Source: Saccoglossus kowalevskii
Taxonomy: Eukaryota > Hemichordata > Enteropneusta > Harrimaniidae
Direction of reading: 5' to 3'
Length of the DNA: 28,994 nucleotides
Assembly (NCBI RefSeq): GCF_000003605.2
Contig: NW_003129891.1
Coordinates: 15,418 to 44,411, forward strand
Shown: piece after piece, positions 20,439 through 28,994 of the stretch
How the letters are laid out: every line of letters starts with the position of its first letter
Position numbering within the stretch: position 1 is the first letter of the stretch
The notes under the pieces: model-generated
The model's database searches: none
The model's input: the letters and a program-made list of their open reading frames with translations, nothing else
Told to the model about the DNA's origin: nothing
Program-made: the position numbers and the translations under genes

Positions 20439-21799
20439 TTACAAGAACTTAAAGGGAACTGTTATGTCTACACATGGTGGGCACAATAACTTAGGGAACT
20501 TCTATGACTGGACTGGGGGGCTGAAAATGCTATTTTCAAACCTTGAAATAAGTTCAACACCAGCCACCAGGCGCAATTTTCGCCATGGGAAAGCAAACTT
20601 CCTCCTGGTTCAGACACAAAAGTGTGCTGCAACTTATAAACAAGTGACAAAAAACTATGAAATTTATTGTTAAAAAAATGCCCCTGGTTGTGATTTTTTT
20701 ATTTCAAGCCCTGCCTATTTTAATAGTAACTCAAACAAGATTTAGGGTATGTTGTAAATGTCTGCTAAGTGGGTCATAAAACAGATTTTAGGGTCCCGAG
20801 CGACACTGAGTTTCCAGCATACATTTTTTTTTAAACAGAACAAATCAGGCATATTGACCAAAAATTGGATGAGAAGTTGCGAGCACAGAGAGTGAGGGCG
20901 AAGCTGAGAACAAATAGTTTCCATTATTTTTTAGGCACAAAATTTCATGTCCAAAACACAATAAAAAACACCCACTGACCATTTTTGGGTCACCTAATAG
21001 GTATTTGGTAAAAAATGGATGTGTGTTAACAAATATGAGGGCGTGTGAAATCGCTTTCTACGTTGTGGCTATGCTAAAACTATTTACTTTACCATAAATT
21101 TACATCTCCACCTCTGACTATGGCCTTACCATGACAATTGTTCGGTCATAATTTCATGGCTTCAAGTTATGACAAAACACTTTAAGACTTCATTTTTGAA
21201 CACGAATGAATTCAAGACATTATTAATTTGCCATGGGACACAACAGGATTTCTTTTTCACAATCTTTATCGTAAGAACATTTTAACAAACTGAACTGTCA
21301 CCTATAATCATTTCAGTATAACGAAACTGGTGCTACCGATATATATTTTCCAATTCACAGCCAACTTTTCCATCACTCTTCTACGGGTCAAACAAAAGGG
21401 TCTTTATCCTTTTTAAATGAAGTATTCATTCCTATGCATATACTTTAAGTAACATGTATGCAGTACATTTCCATAAATCACTACTGAACACAGAAGACTC
21501 ATGCATATACTTGATTTACTGATACCCATGTTTTACCATATTTATGTGTACACGTATTTAGACACAGTGTCAAATTGTGTTTATATTTGGGTGTGCATAT
21601 TTTTTAAACTGGAAAAAACAGACGAACAGAATGAAAAATAAAATCTATAAAAAATACAATGTTGAAGATTATCAGTTGCTCTTTCAAATTTCGCCAAAGC
21701 CTTACCTATATTTTATCTATATCTGCAGAGTAAATCACTACATAAAGAAAACTACACAAATTGACTCCATTTGCGAATAATTAACGGTTTGCCTGAACG
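20439..21799. other. Non-coding, probably old repeat sequence
   Basis: Contains a small palindrome, ggcg/cgcc, around 20568-20585 and AT-rich sequence. I looked here for the Harbinger Myb domain and right terminal repeat and found neither. Open frames at 20263-20673 and on the minus strand show no domain. Confidence 0.4.
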
Positions 21800-21933
21800 C
21801 ACAGTTTGGAGGCGTGGCCTGTTCAGCATTTGTCAACAACCAATCGTAAGACTGATTACGAACCACATCGAGGTTAGCCTTGCTCAACTGGTTCGTAACC
21901 AGTCTTGTGATTGGTTCTTCGCCTCCAATTGTG
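21800..21933. mobile_element. Foldback (MITE-like) inverted repeat
   Basis: Inner arms at 21838-21865 and 21889-21916 match as inverted repeats at 25 of 28 positions; the left begins aaccaatc and the right ends gattggtt. Outer arms cacagtttggaggcg (21800-21814) and cgcctccaattgtg (21920-21933) also pair. The left side has about 20 extra bases between inner and outer arms. The spacer is 23 bp. Transcribed, it would form a strong hairpin. It is probably a miniature foldback transposon, though a recent local inversion-duplication is possible. Confidence 0.8.
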
Positions 21934-22757
21934 CCGTTGTGTGTTTGGTGTCTCCTTATTGAAGGAATGTATTTCCATTGGTCTGATAGTCATATCTTGC
22001 ATCCTAATTTCAGTTTTAATATTACCATTGTCCGCTATTGTTGTGGTATTAATAAGTCTCTTAGTATATCATCTTTTTGTTTTGTAGGAAGATACCTTTT
22101 CTCTAAGTGCCCAGTTTTAGTGACAATTTGACTTCCGTTGTGGTACACAATGTTTTTATTTTAGTAGATTTTCCCCAATTGTGTCTGTTTAGTCCAGTTT
22201 GAGCACTAGTCAAAAAATCCAAGCACTGCCCTGGATGTTGTATAGGAATATTACTATTATATATATATATATATAACACGCTCATTAGTCTTACGGTTAT
22301 TTTGTGCGATGTTTGGTGAAATTAAATCACTTTTAACTGGTGTTGGGCACTTAAAATGTTTGTGTTGGATGGTACAAGAATTATTCCCTGTTACACAGTG
22401 AAATTTTGTTTTAAATAATTTATTGTATTTACAATATTTTGTATGCATTTCGAGGAGTTCTAGTTTATTTTGGCTTGGCCAACCAATAATCAATTTGAAA
22501 CGTGTTTTTTTTTCAGTGTACTTTGTTCTCATAATGGATTAGGATTTGTCCTGATCGGTGTTTTGTGGAGCAGCGTTTTATTGCCTTAAAGCTTTGTACA
22601 ATATACTTTTAAACAAAGCACAAAGCCTAAATACAATCTGACAATTACCCCTTATATGGTGCATAGCGATAGGGTGGCAGGTTTTAGGTTGTTTAATCTC
22701 ATAATAAAAATATATATAATGATATAATTGACGTAAGCTCTTACATCTTAAAGACGA
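21934..22757. other. Non-coding, includes a TA microsatellite
   Basis: AT-rich. A (TA)n tract lies at 22259-22275. A minus-strand frame at 22257-22532 is not recognised and ends in the TA tract. Confidence 0.4.
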
Positions 22758-22888
22758 TGTGATTTGTAACATGATATATTGAAGATAATATTTGGTAATC
22801 GTAGTCCTAAATAACTATTAAAAATAGTTAGACGTTTCGAGCAATGGCTCTTTATCGATAGCATAGAAGCAAGTGTGATTTGTAACAT
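22758..22888 (-). mobile_element. Short insertion with hammerhead-like motif between 15-bp direct repeats
   Basis: The 15-mer tgtgatttgtaacat occurs at 22758-22772 and 22874-22888, looking like a target-site duplication around a 101-bp insert. On the minus strand the insert carries a gagc/gctc stem with a catt loop, followed by gaaac. A taactat/atagtta hairpin follows. This is the layout of the hammerhead ribozymes known from Penelope-like elements and related retrozymes. The first core strand is only approximate, so it is probably an inactive fossil. Confidence 0.4.
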
Positions 22889-23768
22889 ACCTTATATACT
22901 GTATGTATAACAGTGTATTTAATTTACATACATTGATAACTTTGGCACATCAAATAGTGATATTATCGGAAGATATTGAATAACAATAGTTATATAGGAG
23001 AGCGTTTCTTTTTAAATAGAACACTGATTTTAAAAATAAACAAATGTCTTCTTCGTTAATATCTGGATCTGGTCAACCTTACTAAACACATAAACAAAGC
23101 ATATTTTGGGGAGAATCTTTGATTCTGGATTTAACTTCGCGTATACTAAAAAGGATTATGTCTGTGCGATTATTGTGTCACACTTCAGTGATAAAATTGT
23201 TGGCAATATTTGTAGGACGTACTGTAAAGAACCACTCAATCAGGTGACAAAATACGGATACAAATTAATATTTAAAACAAGGATTCACCAGGTTAACTGC
23301 ATATTTGTATTCGACAAAATGACCACAGATCCAATTCATCAAGCCCATGCTAAATACACTTATTGGTCCCAATGTTATTCGCAATATAGCCCTTGAGCAC
23401 AGCACTAGGTACAAAACTGTATGAATATAAATGTATACGAATGAATGCAATACATTCGCGTAATGGCTGAAACCCTGACACACACAGTATTTGTAGTGGG
23501 TAAATCGATAAAAACATATCCAGTTTCAAAATAAATGTTACAGCCATTATCTCCGGGCCATGTAGTAAGTACAGTGACAATATACTAGATGTTCAAAAAG
23601 CTTGTGACTGCCGATGGTGATGTGATTAAACCTAATCACTGACCATTTATTTAAATGTGTTAAACACATCAGTTACCTTAGTACCAGACAAAAAGTAAAC
23701 AATAATATGTATGCACATGTAAATGGATATAACTCCAGTAGATACGGTGTGCAAGTTATTGCTGAAAC
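22889..23768. other. Upstream flank of the EGF gene, nothing definite
   Basis: AT-rich. An open stretch at 23106-23396 lacks an ATG start and any recognised domain. No TATA box or initiator can be assigned with confidence. Confidence 0.35.
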
Positions 23769-23798
23769 ATGGAGAATAAAGTTTTTCCAACAGATGTG
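23769..23798 (+). CDS. EGF gene exon 1 (start codon, 10 codons)
   Basis: Encodes [10 protein letters not shown] and ends in phase 0 at gtg|gtaagt. The upstream in-frame TGA supports this ATG as the start, not an internal Met. Confidence 0.6.
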
Positions 23799-25678
23799 GT
23801 AAGTTTCATCAATACATTTAAACTTATTTAATGTGTTTAATTTATGCTATTTATACAATTATTATCAAATTGAATGATACAAATCAAGTTTGCATTATGT
23901 TTTATTCATTATTTCACATACAAATTTACATACAACTCATTAGCCCAATTAGTAAAGTTAATTTCTAGGTATTTAATTAACAATTGTGAATAATTTATGA
24001 ACCATGAATGTGTCATACAGAGTAGTGGCGGTGGTGGTTGTGCTCTCACCCCGAAATTAATGGCGAGCCTGGGATCAGCGCTGTTCACAATTGTGTTTAT
24101 GGTCGCTGTACCAAGTGGTATATTTCTGTCCGATAATAGTGATGTGACAGGTGAGTATTAAGACTAAAATATTGATTTCCATCTGGATATCTAGCAGTTT
24201 ATGTCGAACAGTGTTTAAATTGATTTAAATTATTATAATCATAATTAATTATATTATGTTTGTTATAGGTCACCTCAATGACACGCATTCAGCAGGTAAA
24301 CGCTTGATTTACACATAAATCTCAAATCAACAAATTTAAGGAATCTATACATTAGTTTTTCTTGTGCATTTTTCTGACTTTCACAGCTAATCGATTTCCC
24401 ACTGGTCCTCCAAGCACAACATGTAGGAATATCATTTGTTGGCAACAACGCTGTGGTTATGAAACGTATTTACAGCTAACCCTAAATTATGAAACGTTTT
24501 GGGGTCTATGACTGTACTTATAACATACACAGATCGTTACTACTTTGTAAAATTGTACAAGTAGTACTTAGTCTAGTAGTATCACATTCTATAGCCAATT
24601 ATAATCTCATTATTGATGTACAGGCTTGCATAACGCTTAAAATGCATTCTGTTTTTCGCGGCAATGTAAGCAAAGATCCTTGATGTCAACAGAGTAAACT
24701 ATTGATGAATGGAAAAAAAATACTCCTGAACACAACTTTATTTTTTGTAGCTAGGATCCTCTAGCATTAACAAGTTAAACACTCGCAGGACAAGTTTACA
24801 TTATGAGTCTACTGAACAATTAATGTGTCCACACAGATAGGAATTCCTGTTCAACAGATCCGTGCCAACATGGTGTATGTACTGCTATCGCACATGGATA
24901 CACATGTGACTGTTTCCTGGGATTTACGGGAACGAACTGTGACACCGGCAAGTAGATGATTTTACTAAACTAAACCCGTAGAATAAGTATTCTTGATTAA
25001 TACAATTGATGGCCAATGACAAATCACGAACATATAAAGGCGCACACGCAGATTCAAACTCATGGTCACGGCAGAGCGCCTTGTCACTGAAAACAAATTT
25101 TATCTCAGTACTTCACATTCCCAAAAATGTCAGCTCTGAAAAGCGTCCAATGAACGCCCCAATGGCAAATAGTATGTGAGTAAGTAGAATCTACAGTGCG
25201 AACAACAGCGACATGTATTCATGATCAATATGACCTACTCAGTTAAGTTTACCCTCGGGGATAAAGTACATGTCCAGCAACAGTGAGAAAGTGGAATTAA
25301 CTACAGGTAAACTGCCAACATATAAGCACGTATACACTAAAATTGAACTCACGACCACGGCAGATCGCTTTGAAACTATAAGTGTAAGACGAATCTATTA
25401 CGTCACAGACAATTACGTTGTTGTTAATTTATGTTAGCATTGTATTACTGGAACTCTATTTACATATCCTAGATAATGACTGACATTTCATTTGTAACAT
25501 GATATTAATCAAGTCGAATACTAAAATATTTGAATGGTTTATTTGATTTACATGTGTTATTCAGACGTGAATGAATGTGACTCGAATCCGTGTCAGAACA
25601 GCGGTAGGTGTGATGATGGAATAAATATGTACATATGTGAATGTATTCGTGGTTTCACAGGGTTCCATTGTGAGAGGA
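23769..25678 (+). CDS. Membrane-anchored EGF-repeat protein, 5' part of gene, six exons
   Basis: Exons: 23769-23798, 24021-24150, 24269-24295, 24387-24422, 24837-24947 and 25565-25678. The start ATG has a good context (aacATGg) and an in-frame TGA two codons upstream. The protein begins with about 25 mostly polar residues, then a hydrophobic helix ([21 protein letters not shown]), suggesting a signal anchor with the rest outside the cell. A short Thr/Pro/Gly stalk follows, then two EGF modules with complete six-Cys patterns. The second begins [10 protein letters not shown], the calcium-binding type. Every exon from the third on is phase 1 and a multiple of three, as expected for exon-shuffled extracellular modules. 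The gene should continue past 25678. EGF modules are too common to name the protein. Confidence 0.75.
24021..24150 (+). CDS. EGF gene exon 2 (membrane segment)
   Basis: Follows 'tgtcatacag'. Encodes [14 protein letters not shown], then the roughly 20-residue hydrophobic helix and SDNSDVT, ending in phase 1 at aca-g|gtgagt. Confidence 0.7.
24269..24295 (+). CDS. EGF gene micro-exon (27 nt)
   Basis: Between 'ttgttatag' and g|gtaaac. Encodes HLNDTHSA with a split Gly at each end; it includes a potential N-glycosylation site (NDT). Phase 1-1 and a multiple of three, so skipping it would keep the frame. Confidence 0.6.
24387..24422 (+). CDS. EGF gene micro-exon (36 nt)
   Basis: Between 'gactttcacag' and aca-t|gtagga. 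Encodes [12 protein letters not shown], a Pro/Thr-rich stalk. The donor is weaker than its neighbours, but the phases fit exon 5 (TAT completed across the junction). Confidence 0.5.
24837..24947 (+). CDS. EGF gene exon 5: EGF module 1
   Basis: Follows 'tccacacag'. Encodes [13 protein letters not shown], then [11 protein letters not shown] and GFTGTNCDT: six cysteines in the pattern CxxxxCxxxxCx8CxCx8C, a complete EGF module. The 5' splice site is GC (g|gcaagt), not GT. Confidence 0.88.
25030..25377 (-). repeat. Two related tRNA-like (SINE-type) fragments in the GC-AG intron
   Basis: Copies at about 25030-25090 and 25318-25377 read alike: acatataa..., then ...actca..., then ccacggcag or tcacggcag. 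On the minus strand they give 'ctctgccgtgacc' and a B-box-like gagtttgaatct or gagttcaattt, as in the tRNA heads of SINEs. They are diverged and their edges are uncertain. They could instead be one duplicated segment. Confidence 0.35.
25565..25678 (+). CDS. EGF gene exon 6: calcium-binding EGF module 2
   Basis: Follows 'tgttattcag'. Encodes [16 protein letters not shown], then [11 protein letters not shown] and GFTGFHCER. The DVNEC start plus an aromatic residue before the fourth Cys is the calcium-binding EGF signature; the Asp is completed from the G of the previous exon. Ends agg-a|gtaagt in phase 1, so another exon is expected downstream. Confidence 0.9.
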
Positions 25679-25889
25679 GTAAGTACGTTCTCTATTTACT
25701 AGTACTGGCACATCTTATGGTTTGCCTTCATTTGATTATACTCGCATGTATTATATGGTTTAATGAAGACATTCTCTCATACATTTTCCTTTTATTGCCA
25801 TGGTAATCGCCGGTGAGACTCATAGTTAAATATCCCGAAGTTTGTCTTTATTAGCCCCCACCCAGACAAGGTCTTGTAGTTTCGCCTTT

Positions 25890-26425
25890 GTCAGTCCGTC
25901 AGTCCGTCTGAGTGATTTCTCAGAGATAGCAGGACCGATTTTTTTAGAAACTTGGTACAAAGACATAGTGGTCAATCATACATATGTACGTAAATTTATT
26001 TTCCGATATGGCGGACTGGCGGCCATTTTTAATTCCAAAATTCAGTCAAATGCGTTCCTTGTGTGCCCATCGTCATTTCTCGGAGATGCCTTGGCCGATT
26101 TTATTGGGACATGTTACAAAGACAAAGGGACCACCTATACAGATGTACGTTGTTTAACTTTTATGAAATGATCAAATATGGCCGACTGGCAGCCATTTTG
26201 ATTATTAATCGTGGCGTTTGTCTGTCCATTGATATTTCTCAGAGACGCCTTGACTGATTTAAATGATACTAGGTACAATTTAGTGCCATTTTGAATGTCA
26301 AATGTAAAATCCAGTTTTTGGGGTGTGTCCATCATCATTTCTCGGAGATGCAAGAACCGATTTTGCTGAGACTTGGTACAAAGACAGAGTGACCACTGGT
26401 ACGGATGCACATTGATTTATTTTTT
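25890..26425. repeat. ~160-bp tandem repeat, four units, hairpin-core family
   Basis: Units begin near 25910, 26066, 26226 and 26328 with variants of 'atttctcggagatgc', then 'ccgatttt', 'cttggtacaaagacaga' and 'gtacg'. Units 1 and 2 contain the actggcggccattt or actggcagccattt hairpin core found at the window start and near 11664; unit 3 is shorter. A short (cagtccgt)n stretch precedes it (25891-25907). Open frames at 25842-26410 are by-products. Dispersed elements built around internal ~160-bp repeats are known in bivalves, but membership is not shown here. Confidence 0.75.
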
Positions 26426-26429
26426 CAAG

Positions 26430-26639
26430 GAATCAATTATTTGCATATTTCAGGAAACCGAATACGCCCATCCATGAATTTCTGAATGCTATGGATGAGA
26501 TTCTTAATTATTTTGCTGCAAACAATAAAAAATGTGTTATTTTGGGGATCTTAATATTGATGTTAACTTAAATACCAACTCAGTAGCTACATATTTGTCT
26601 CTACTAAATAGTTATAATTTTACCCAAACCATTGATACC
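26430..26639 (+). mobile_element. CR1/Jockey-like LINE, endonuclease part (5' side of nest)
   Basis: Reading from about 26450, the translation gives FRKPNTPIHEFLNAMDEIL, FAANNKKCVIL and, after a one-base frame change near 26545, GDLNIDVN, then LNSYNFTQTIDT. The GDLNID motif is the catalytic region of the apurinic-type endonuclease of CR1/Jockey-group LINEs. The frame resumes at 27816 beyond the inserted element, so both halves belong to one copy. Its left end at about 26430 abuts the 160-bp repeats and looks 5'-truncated. Confidence 0.8.
26631..26639. repeat. Target-site duplication, left copy
   Basis: attgatacc, identical to 27807-27815. It brackets the inserted LINE and encodes the IDT of the host LINE. 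Confidence 0.85.
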
Positions 26640-27806
26640 ATGTGCTGATCAAATTGCCACTCTGTGCATAATCCCGGAGCAGTCACTGGAATGGAACTCT
26701 TCCCTTTCCTCTTTATGTTAATTTCATTGATTATGAAAAGGTGTTTGATAGCGTTAACCGACCAACACTGTGGAAACTTATGAAACATTATGGGCTACCA
26801 CACAAAATTACCAATTTTGTAAGGAATTCATACAAGGGATTGTCATGCAGGGTAATTCATGGAGGGCAGCTAACAGATGCATTCAATGTGAAGACAGGAG
26901 TAAGACAAGGGTGTCTCCTCTCACCCTTTCTCTTCTTATTGGCCATTGACTGGATTATGAAGTTCTCCACCACTAACAAGAGGAATGAAATCTAGTGGAC
27001 TCTATGGCAGCAACTGGATGATCTTGATTTTGCAGATGACATCGCCTTGCTCTCACACACTCACAAGCAGATGCAAGAAAAACTGACATCATTAGAGATA
27101 AGTCAGGTCGCCTTGGACTAAATGTTAACCAAACAAAGAGCAAGATTTTAGGAATCAATTCCTCAAATCAATCTGCCATCAGGTTGGAAGATAAATCACT
27201 GGAAGAGGTTGAAAGCTTTACATATCTGGGAAGTAACGTGGATAAACAAGGTGGGACAGATGCAGATGTAAGAATAAGGATAGGGAAAGCAAGGAGAGCG
27301 TTCCATCAGCTAAATAACATATGGCGATCTACAAAACTACCAAGGAACATTAAAATATGCATCTTCAACACTCCTATATGGTGCAGAAACATGGAGAACT
27401 ACTGTTGCCATTATTAGGAAAATACAGTCCTTCATCAATACTTGTCTTAGGCGTATCCTCAGAATGTTCTGGCCTGAGGTAATTAGTAACCAAGACTTGT
27501 GGGAGATTGCTCATCAGCAACCCATTGAGGCAGAGCTCTTGCAGAGACGATGGCGGTGGATTGGCCACACCCTACGGAAACCAATGCCTAATATTACTAG
27601 ACAAGCATTGACTTGGAATCCTCAAGGAAAAAGGAAGAGGGGAAGGCCTCGTAACTCATGGCGCAGAGACATGGAGGCAGATGTTAAGAAGATGGGCCGC
27701 ACATGGAAAGAACTGGAGACGCTGGCTCAGGACCGCTCTGCCTGGAGGAACCTGGTTGACGGCCTATGTCCCAGGAGGGGCGATAGGCGTAAATATTAAA
27801 AAAAAA
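26640..27806 (+). mobile_element. 5'-truncated LINE (reverse transcriptase C-terminal half) inserted in another LINE
   Basis: Begins inside the reverse transcriptase at CADQIATL and EQSLEWNSS, then VNFIDYEKVFDSVNR, TGVRQGCLLSPFLF, DLDFADDIALL (the catalytic FADD), a GLNVNQTKSK segment and ESFTYLGSNVDKQGGTDADV. It ends with [33 protein letters not shown] and a stop at 27797-27799, followed by an A run. Breaks: a frame change near 26703, a TAG in place of an expected Gln at about 26993, a frame change near 27105, and a deletion with frame change near 27370. This domain set belongs to a LINE family very common in marine invertebrates and flukes; RTE-like or Jockey-like placement is not settled. 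Confidence 0.92.
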
Positions 27807-27815
27807 ATTGATACC
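27807..27815. repeat. Target-site duplication, right copy
   Basis: attgatacc, directly after the A-rich tail. With the left copy it defines the insertion limits to the base, allowing for one or two shared A residues. Confidence 0.85.
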
Positions 27816-28994
27816 GACACAAGAGTAACTGACACCACTTCCACGACCATCTATCACGTGATCACTAATATCACAGATTATTTCCTTTGAGTGTGGCTGT
27901 ATCCACACGAATATCAGCGACCATTATCCAACTTTTGCTTTTTTTTAACCTTCACCATGATCGAAAGCATAAGACATCCTACTACAAATGCGACTTTTCA
28001 TTTTATAATAAAACAAACTTTTTTCCGATTTGGGGGAATTTATTGCACCCAGTTTACAATAATACTGACACTGATGCCGCGTATAATACGTTTATCAATT
28101 TATTTCTCATTGTTGATACTGAGCATGTGCCTTTAATCAAAGTCAGTATCAAAGACAACAAAATCCAAAAACCGTGGCTATCAAAGGGTCTTTTAATATT
28201 AGCCAAAACTAAACAGAAATTATATTATAGCATGGAAAAGTCGCCAAACAATATTGATATTAGACACAACTATAACAAATATGGGAATCTTTACAGCAAG
28301 TTACTTAAGGCTGCTGAAAGGGGTTATCATTATCACAAGTTCTTATCTGCACAGGGTAATAATAGCAAAACATGGAAGGTGATAAACGAAGTGTTAAGCA
28401 ATAGGTCTAATGCATCATCCCCCGACAAACTCAATGACGATTCCTTTTTTGGAAATATTTTATCAGATAATCATGATATTGCTGAAAAATTTAACAATTT
28501 CTTCGTTAATGTTGGCTCTAATTTAGCAACCAAAATTAACACATCTAACAATTACAATATGTATCTTCATGACAAATACCCAGACTCTATTTATTTCGTC
28601 ACATCACTCATCATGACATATATAAAGAAATCATTCTTTCAGACCCCAGCAAATCTATTGGTTATGATAAAATACATCCCAGGTAATTTATTATTTCTCA
28701 TTCACTTGAATATATCTTTAACTGTTCCCTATCCCAAGGCAAGTTTCCCGCAGCTCTAAAATTTGCTAAAGTCACCCCTATTTATAAAAAAGGCTCACCC
28801 ATTGATGTGAATTACAGACCAATTTCCATTCTATCCATCTTTAGTTATAGAAAGTATTGTCAAAAAATAAATATCTGTTTATTTTAATAAATGTAATATT
28901 CTTGCTGACACTCAATATGGTTTAGGAGGAAATATAACACAAAACTTGCCCTGCTAATGTTATTGCTGACATCGTTGATAACATGGACAAAGGG
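27816..28994 (+). mobile_element. CR1/Jockey-like LINE, continuation into reverse transcriptase (cut by window end)
   Basis: Continues the interrupted endonuclease frame: DTRVTDTTSTT, HVITN, then an ISDHYP-like region in disturbed frame. The inter-domain segment is long and open (27890-28600), with NKIQKPWLSKGLL, KTWKVINEVLSNR and EKFNNFFVNVGSNLA. After a frame change near 28605 it reads DPSKSIGYDKIHPR, then after a stop KFPAALKFAKVTPIYKKG and NYRPISILS, early reverse-transcriptase motifs, and a QYGF segment near the edge. The long open stretch suggests fairly recent decay. Confidence 0.88.

Noticed and set aside
22257-22532. Minus-strand 91-codon frame next to the hammerhead-like insert
   Set aside because: Considered as part of a Penelope-like element, but no reverse-transcriptase or GIY-YIG motif is visible.
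23106-23396. 96-codon frame just upstream of the EGF gene
   Set aside because: It lacks an ATG start, has no recognised domain, and does not join in phase to the EGF exon whose own start is well supported.
1-28994. CRISPR array or bacterial operon interpretation of the tandem repeats
   Set aside because: Spacers are absent (units are head to tail) and the spliced exons show a eukaryotic genome.

Overview
This is a eukaryotic, AT-rich, repeat-laden window. Exons are short and split by GT-AG introns. The repeats are diverse: LINEs, a PIF/Harbinger transposon, tRNA-headed SINE-like repeats, hairpin-bearing dispersed repeats and minisatellites. Together with an EHMT-type histone methyltransferase and phase-1 EGF exons, this suggests a marine invertebrate animal. 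A lophotrochozoan fits, but an ambulacrarian or cephalochordate cannot be excluded from sequence alone.

Layout: 1-366 is a dispersed repeat with a hairpin core. 367-2475 is a 22-bp minisatellite of about 95 copies with nested higher-order structure. 2476-8400 is mostly non-coding, with a 27-bp minisatellite at 6880-7068 and an AT-rich palindromic repeat at 7905-8200. 8419-15097 (+) holds seven consecutive exons of a G9a/GLP (EHMT)-like H3K9 methyltransferase: linker, pre-SET, SET, post-SET and stop codon, with a poly(A) signal at 15583. All splice phases agree. The ankyrin repeats normal for this family are not visible upstream.

15790-16160 is a tRNA-headed SINE-like repeat. 17090-17570 is a more GC-rich stretch with CRE motifs. 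17963-18460 is a non-autonomous element with long terminal inverted repeats. 18567-20326 is a decayed PIF/Harbinger transposase with its own intron; a fragment of what looks like the partner DNA-binding protein overlaps its 3' end on the opposite strand. 21800-21933 is a foldback element, and 22758-22888 is a short insertion carrying a hammerhead-like motif between 15-bp direct repeats.

23769-25678 (+) is the start of a membrane-anchored EGF-repeat gene: signal-anchor exon, two micro-exons and two EGF exons, with one GC-AG intron. Its last visible intron, or its 3' flank, holds a ~160-bp tandem repeat and a LINE-in-LINE nest. A 5'-truncated LINE (26640-27806) sits inside a CR1/Jockey-like LINE (26430 to the window end), flanked by a 9-bp target-site duplication.

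The two host genes share a strand but show no functional link. Most of the remaining sequence is transposon-derived or has no recognisable content.
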